Both the position numbers and the translations under genes were made by a program. This document shows positions 60,688 through 64,000 of a DNA stretch of 64,000 bases, in pieces (position 1 is the stretch's first letter; each line of letters starts with the position of its first letter). This stretch comes from Pseudomonas gingeri. Lineage in GTDB: Bacteria > Pseudomonadota > Gammaproteobacteria > Pseudomonadales > Pseudomonadaceae. The notes under the pieces were generated by a model, which made no database searches, had not been told where the DNA came from, and saw nothing but the letters and a program-made list of their open reading frames with translations. Where the stretch lies: assembly GCF_013386165.1 (NCBI RefSeq), contig NZ_JACAOS010000018.1:124001-188000 (forward strand), in the 5' to 3' direction.

Positions 60688-61311
60688 ATGCTGAAAATCT
60701 GGGGTAGGAAAAATTCGTCGAACGTCAGAAAAGCCTTGTGGTGTGCCGAGGAACTTGGCTTGCCCTACGAGGCTCTGGATGCCGGCGGAGCCTTCGGTGT
60801 CGTTGATACTCCCGAATATCGTGCGAAAAACCCTAACAAGTTGGTGCCGATGATCGAGGACGGCGATTTTGTCCTCTGGGAATCGAACACCATCGTGCGT
60901 TACCTGACCGCCAAGCATGCCGCCGGGTCCAACTGGTATCCCGCCGATCTGCAGGTGCGGGCCAAGGCGGACAAGTGGATGGACTGGACCACCTCGTCCT
61001 TTGCCACGCCGTTTCGCGGGGTTTTCTGGGGCGTATTGCGCACCCCCGTCGAGCAACAGGATTGGACCGCGATCAACGCTTCGTTGAAAACCTGCGCCGA
61101 CCTGCTGCAGAGGGTTGATGAAGCGTTGGCCGAGCAACCCTACCTCTCGGGCGACGAGATCGGCATGGGCGATATCCCCCTTGGCAGCTTTATCTATGCC
61201 TGGTTCGAAATGCCCATCGAACGCCCTGAAATGCCCCATTTGAGTGCCTGGTACGAGCGCCTTAAACAGCGTCCGGCCTATCAGCGGGCAGTTATGACCG
61301 CGTTGACTTAA
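60688..61311 (+). CDS. Glutathione S-transferase family protein
   Basis: The 207-residue protein has an N-terminal thioredoxin-like domain: MLKIWGRKNSSNVRKALWCAEELGLPYE, then NPNKLVPMIEDGDFVLWESNTIVRYL, where the E-S-N-T glutathione-binding block is complete. The helical C-terminal domain contains YLSGDEIGMGDIPLGSFIYAWF. The Ser after N in RKNSSNV is the likely activating residue, typical of beta/zeta/theta-like GSTs. Conjugation or reduction of toxic compounds is the family role; the substrate is unknown. ATG 60688 is the family-like start (MLKIWG); ATG 60673 would add five residues. Confidence 0.92.
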   Translation: MLKIWGRKNSSNVRKALWCAEELGLPYEALDAGGAFGVVDTPEYRAKNPNKLVPMIEDGDFVLWESNTIVRYLTAKHAAGSNWYPADLQVRAKADKWMDWTTSSFATPFRGVFWGVLRTPVEQQDWTAINASLKTCADLLQRVDEALAEQPYLSGDEIGMGDIPLGSFIYAWFEMPIERPEMPHLSAWYERLKQRPAYQRAVMTALT

Positions 61312-61444
61312 TAGCCATTATTAACGCCGGTTGCTGTACTTGTGCGGCGAGGCCAAGCACCATGCTGCTGGTTCGCCGCCGTTGCATTCAAAACGGTGTG
61401 CCCTTATTTAGTTCTTTCCTCCCTTCTTGGTGCATGAATCCGAT

Positions 61445-62377
61445 ATGAGTTCCGCTCTGTCCATCCGGCAGCTAACCAAAACCTACGGCAACGGTTTCCA
61501 GGCCCTGAGTGGTATCGATCTGGACGTCGCCGAAGGTGATTTTTTCGCCTTGCTCGGCCCTAACGGCGCCGGCAAATCCACCACCATCGGCATCCTCTCG
61601 ACCCTGGTGAACAAGTCCGGCGGTACGGTGAAGGTGTTCGGTCACGATCTGGATCGCGAACCCGCCGCACTCAAGCGCTGTATTGGCGTGGTGCCGCAGG
61701 AGTTCAACTTCAACCAGTTCGAGAAGACCTTCGATATCGTCGTGACCCAGGCCGGGTACTACGGCATTCCGGCGAAAGTCGCCAAGGAACGCGCCGAGCA
61801 GTACCTGACCCAGCTGGGCCTGTGGGACAAGCGCGACGTACCGTCTCGCTCGTTGTCCGGCGGCATGAAGCGTCGCCTGATGATCGCCCGGGCGCTGGTG
61901 CATGAACCGCGCCTGCTGATCCTCGACGAGCCGACCGCGGGGGTCGACATCGAACTGCGTCGTTCGATGTGGACCTTCCTCACCGAGCTGAACCAGAAAG
62001 GCATCACCATCATCCTCACCACCCATTACCTGGAAGAGGCTGAACAGTTGTGCCGCAATATCGGCATCATCGATCACGGCACCATTGTCGAAAACACCAG
62101 CATGCGCCAGTTGCTCAGCCAACTGCATGTGGAGACCTTCCTGCTCGACCTGAAGAACGATCTGCAGCACGCGCCGCAGTTGATCGGTTATCCGAGCAAG
62201 CTGCTGGACAGCCGCACCCTGGAAGTCCAGGTCGACAAGGCGGTGGGCATCACGGCGCTGTTCGGGCAACTGGCCACGCAGCAGGTCGAAGTCCTGAGCC
62301 TGCGTAACAAAACCAATCGCCTCGAGGAGCTGTTCGTGTCCCTGGTGGAAAAAAATCTGTCGAAGGTGGCGGTATGA
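61445..62377 (+). CDS. ABC-2 type transporter, ATP-binding protein
   Basis: The 310-residue ATPase has Walker A GPNGAGKST (near 43), Q-loop VVPQEFNF, signature LSGGMKRRLM and Walker B LLILDEPTAGVD. The C-terminal part (after about 215) is a regulatory extension of the drug/exopolysaccharide-exporter type. It overlaps the permease gene by 4 bases (ATGA), so both are made together. The substrate is not known; related pairs are annotated as exporters of the YadG/YadH type. ATG 61445 (MSSALSIRQL) is preferred over 61427. Confidence 0.92.
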   Translation: MSSALSIRQLTKTYGNGFQALSGIDLDVAEGDFFALLGPNGAGKSTTIGILSTLVNKSGGTVKVFGHDLDREPAALKRCIGVVPQEFNFNQFEKTFDIVVTQAGYYGIPAKVAKERAEQYLTQLGLWDKRDVPSRSLSGGMKRRLMIARALVHEPRLLILDEPTAGVDIELRRSMWTFLTELNQKGITIILTTHYLEEAEQLCRNIGIIDHGTIVENTSMRQLLSQLHVETFLLDLKNDLQHAPQLIGYPSKLLDSRTLEVQVDKAVGITALFGQLATQQVEVLSLRNKTNRLEELFVSLVEKNLSKVAV

Positions 62378-63153
62378 GTTCGGAACTGCAACCCAACCTG
62401 GTCGCCCTCAACACCATCGTTTACCGCGAAGTCCGGCGTTTTACCCGGATCTGGCCGCAGACCCTGCTACCGCCGGCCATCACCATGGTCCTGTACTTCG
62501 TGATCTTCGGTAACCTGATCGGCAAGCAGATCGGCGGCATGGGTGGTTTCACCTACATGGAGTACATCGTGCCGGGCCTGATCATGATGTCGGTGATCAC
62601 CAACTCCTACGGCAACGTGGTCTCGAGTTTCTTCGGCAGCAAGTTCCAGCGCTCCATCGAAGAATTGATGGTTTCGCCGGTTTCGCCCCATACCATCCTG
62701 ATCGGCTACACCCTCGGCGGTGTCCTGCGCGGGCTGATGGTGGGGATCATCGTGACCCTGCTTTCGCTGTTTTTCACCCATTTGCAGGTCCATCACCTGG
62801 GTGTGACCCTGTTGGTGGTGATCCTGACGGCGACGATCTTCTCGCTGCTGGGGTTCATCAACGCGGTATTTGCACGTAACTTCGACGATATCTCGATTAT
62901 CCCGACCTTCGTGCTGACGCCGCTGACCTACCTCGGTGGGGTGTTCTACTCGATTACCCTGCTGCCACCGTTCTGGCAGACCGTGTCCCTGGCCAACCCG
63001 GTGCTGCACATGGTCAACGCCTTCCGCTACGGCATTCTCGGCGTCTCGGACATCCGTATCAGCGTGGCCATCACCTTTATGCTCGTGGCGACGCTGGCCC
63101 TGTATATCGGTTGTGCGCGGCTGCTGGTCAGCGGCCGTGGTATGCGCCAGTAG
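62374..63153 (+). CDS. ABC-2 type transporter permease (YadH-like)
   Basis: The 259-residue inner-membrane protein has six hydrophobic segments. It carries the ABC-2 signatures TLLPPAITMVLYFVIFG, YMEYIVPGLIMMSVITNSYGN, and near the end PLTYLGGVFYSITLLPPFWQ with NPVLHMVNAFRYG, typical of the YadH family. It starts within the stop of the ATPase gene. Together they form an exporter of unknown cargo. Confidence 0.92.
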   Translation: MSSELQPNLVALNTIVYREVRRFTRIWPQTLLPPAITMVLYFVIFGNLIGKQIGGMGGFTYMEYIVPGLIMMSVITNSYGNVVSSFFGSKFQRSIEELMVSPVSPHTILIGYTLGGVLRGLMVGIIVTLLSLFFTHLQVHHLGVTLLVVILTATIFSLLGFINAVFARNFDDISIIPTFVLTPLTYLGGVFYSITLLPPFWQTVSLANPVLHMVNAFRYGILGVSDIRISVAITFMLVATLALYIGCARLLVSGRGMRQ

Positions 63154-63171
63154 CCCGTTAAAACCCGGTCC

Positions 63172-63693
63172 TCATCTGTTGCGGCGCCGTTCCTGGCGCC
63201 GTTTCCACTGCCGGGCCACCCACCAGCGCCAATAGGCCATGGTCAGGCAGTAGCCGAGGACGGCGAGTACCAGCCCGGTGATCAGCGACCCCAGCAAAAA
63301 GGGTTGCCACAGCGTCGACAACTGCCCACTGATCCACTCCCATGTCAGCTCGTCCGGCAGGTTGCGGGGCGGGACGTCCATCAGCCAGGCGCCAATTCGA
63401 TAGGTAATGTAGAAGATCGGCGGCATGGTCAGCGGATTGGTCAGCCACACCAGGCTGACGGCAATCGGCATATTGCCGCGTACCAGGATCGCCAGGAACG
63501 CCGCCAGCAACATCTGCAATGGAATGGGCATCAGTGCGGCAAACAAACCCACCGCCATCGCGCGCGCCACTGAATGCCGATTGAGGTGCCAGAGGTTCGG
63601 GTCGTGGAGCAGGGCGCCGAAAAATCGTAAGTGCTTATGTTCCCTGATACGGGCCGGGTCCGGCATATAACGTTTGAAAAAACGGCGCGGCAT
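63172..63693 (-). CDS. DUF2062 membrane protein
   Basis: The 173-residue protein has MPRRFFKRYMPDPARIREHKHLR at the N-terminus, then HLNRHSVARAMAVGLFAALMPIPLQMLLA, the DUF2062 core with VSLVWLTNPLTMPPIFY, and a second pair of hydrophobic segments. A very basic tail (RRQERRRNR) ends it. It should lie in the inner membrane; function unknown. ATG 63693 is the start; the frame stays open much further but the upstream part is not protein-like. It is divergent from the comEC-like gene, as in other pseudomonads. Confidence 0.9.
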   Translation of the reverse strand: MPRRFFKRYMPDPARIREHKHLRFFGALLHDPNLWHLNRHSVARAMAVGLFAALMPIPLQMLLAAFLAILVRGNMPIAVSLVWLTNPLTMPPIFYITYRIGAWLMDVPPRNLPDELTWEWISGQLSTLWQPFLLGSLITGLVLAVLGYCLTMAYWRWWVARQWKRRQERRRNR

Positions 63694-63829
63694 AAGACTT
63701 CTCGGACAGTTCAGATGGCCAGTATGCCCGGATTTTACCGGCAGCCAATTCAGACTTTGTGACAATAAATAAAGCAGCCTGCGTGTAATCCGGCTATTCC
63801 AAAAATGGAATGGATTCGGGAAAGGTCTT

Positions 63830-64000
63830 ATGCGCACAGGGATGTTGGCGCTGGCGGCGGGGCTGCTGGTCTTGCGGTTTTTGCCGCAATTGCCACCGGG
63901 CGGGCTGCTGTTGGTACTGCCGGTACTCGGCTTGATGCTGTTGCCGTTTCGCACTTATCCACTGGCATTGTTTCTGTTTGGCTTCAGTTGGGCCTGTTTC
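63830..64000 (+). CDS. ComEC/Rec2-family protein, N-terminal part (cut by window)
   Basis: A start ATG at 63830 with GGGAAAGG seven to nine bases upstream opens a frame of 57 codons that runs off the window. The visible residues (MRTGMLALAAGLLVLRFLPQLPPGG...LPVLGLMLLPFRTYPLALFLFGF) are two hydrophobic membrane segments, as at the N-terminus of ComEC. ComEC is the inner-membrane channel for DNA uptake in natural competence. The divergent DUF2062 gene is its frequent neighbour. The piece is too short to prove the family. Confidence 0.6.
   Translation, partial: MRTGMLALAAGLLVLRFLPQLPPGGLLLVLPVLGLMLLPFRTYPLALFLFGFSWACF

Overview
The window is chromosomal DNA from a Pseudomonas of the fluorescens group. 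The evidence is the gene order cmaX-crfX-cmpX-sigX-oprF at the left, pyrD/rmf/rlmL, a fadE block at the right, and GC-rich codon use throughout. I see no rRNA, CRISPR array or insertion sequence.

Layout. (1) 1-3338: the cell-envelope locus cmaX (cut by the window edge), crfX, cmpX, sigX and oprF, closed by a strong terminator. (2) 3395-5925: four small genes that match regulators and a chaperone of Salmonella SPI-1-type type III secretion (InvF, SicA, IacP and HilA-like). No secretion-apparatus, translocator or effector gene is present. (3) 6013-13156: housekeeping genes pyrD, rmf, rlmL, dacB, yggL and a membrane-anchored hypothetical. (4) 13488-14745: a duplicated tRNA-Glu/tRNA-Gly pair, followed by a diverged copy of the last tRNA's 3' end plus terminator, with a BrnA-like antitoxin gene between. 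This looks like a decayed integration site. (5) 14892-53763: a complete peptide-siderophore system. (6) 53822-64000: an M20 peptidase, LysE exporter, LysR regulator, fadE and its small neighbour, a GST, an ABC-2 transporter pair, a DUF2062 protein and the first codons of comEC.

The siderophore system is the centrepiece. Uptake genes come first: a TonB-dependent receptor, divergent from an ATPase, two FecCD permeases and a periplasmic binding protein. Then come a stand-alone SyrP-type Fe(II)/2-oxoglutarate hydroxylase, four collinear NRPS genes (about 27 kb), a PvdE/SyrD-type exporter, a FhuF-type ferric reductase, an MbtH protein and a diaminobutyrate aminotransferase. Three Fur-box-like sites lie in the three control regions. 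My reading of the adenylation pockets gives Asp (epimerised) - Dab - X - Y - Asp - Gly - Asp - thioesterase. The hydroxylases would turn one or more Asp into beta-hydroxy-Asp, a known Fe(III) ligand. The last module is split between proteins: the third synthetase ends in an active condensation domain fused to a second hydroxylase, and the fourth begins with a condensation-like domain that has lost its catalytic histidines. This is not pyoverdine, because there is no chromophore module. It resembles the corrugatin-type siderophores in logic, but I cannot match it to a named compound.

The most surprising other element is the isolated invF-sicA-iacP-hilA set between oprF and pyrD. It is either the remnant of a lost SPI-1-like type III system or a retained regulator set serving genes elsewhere.
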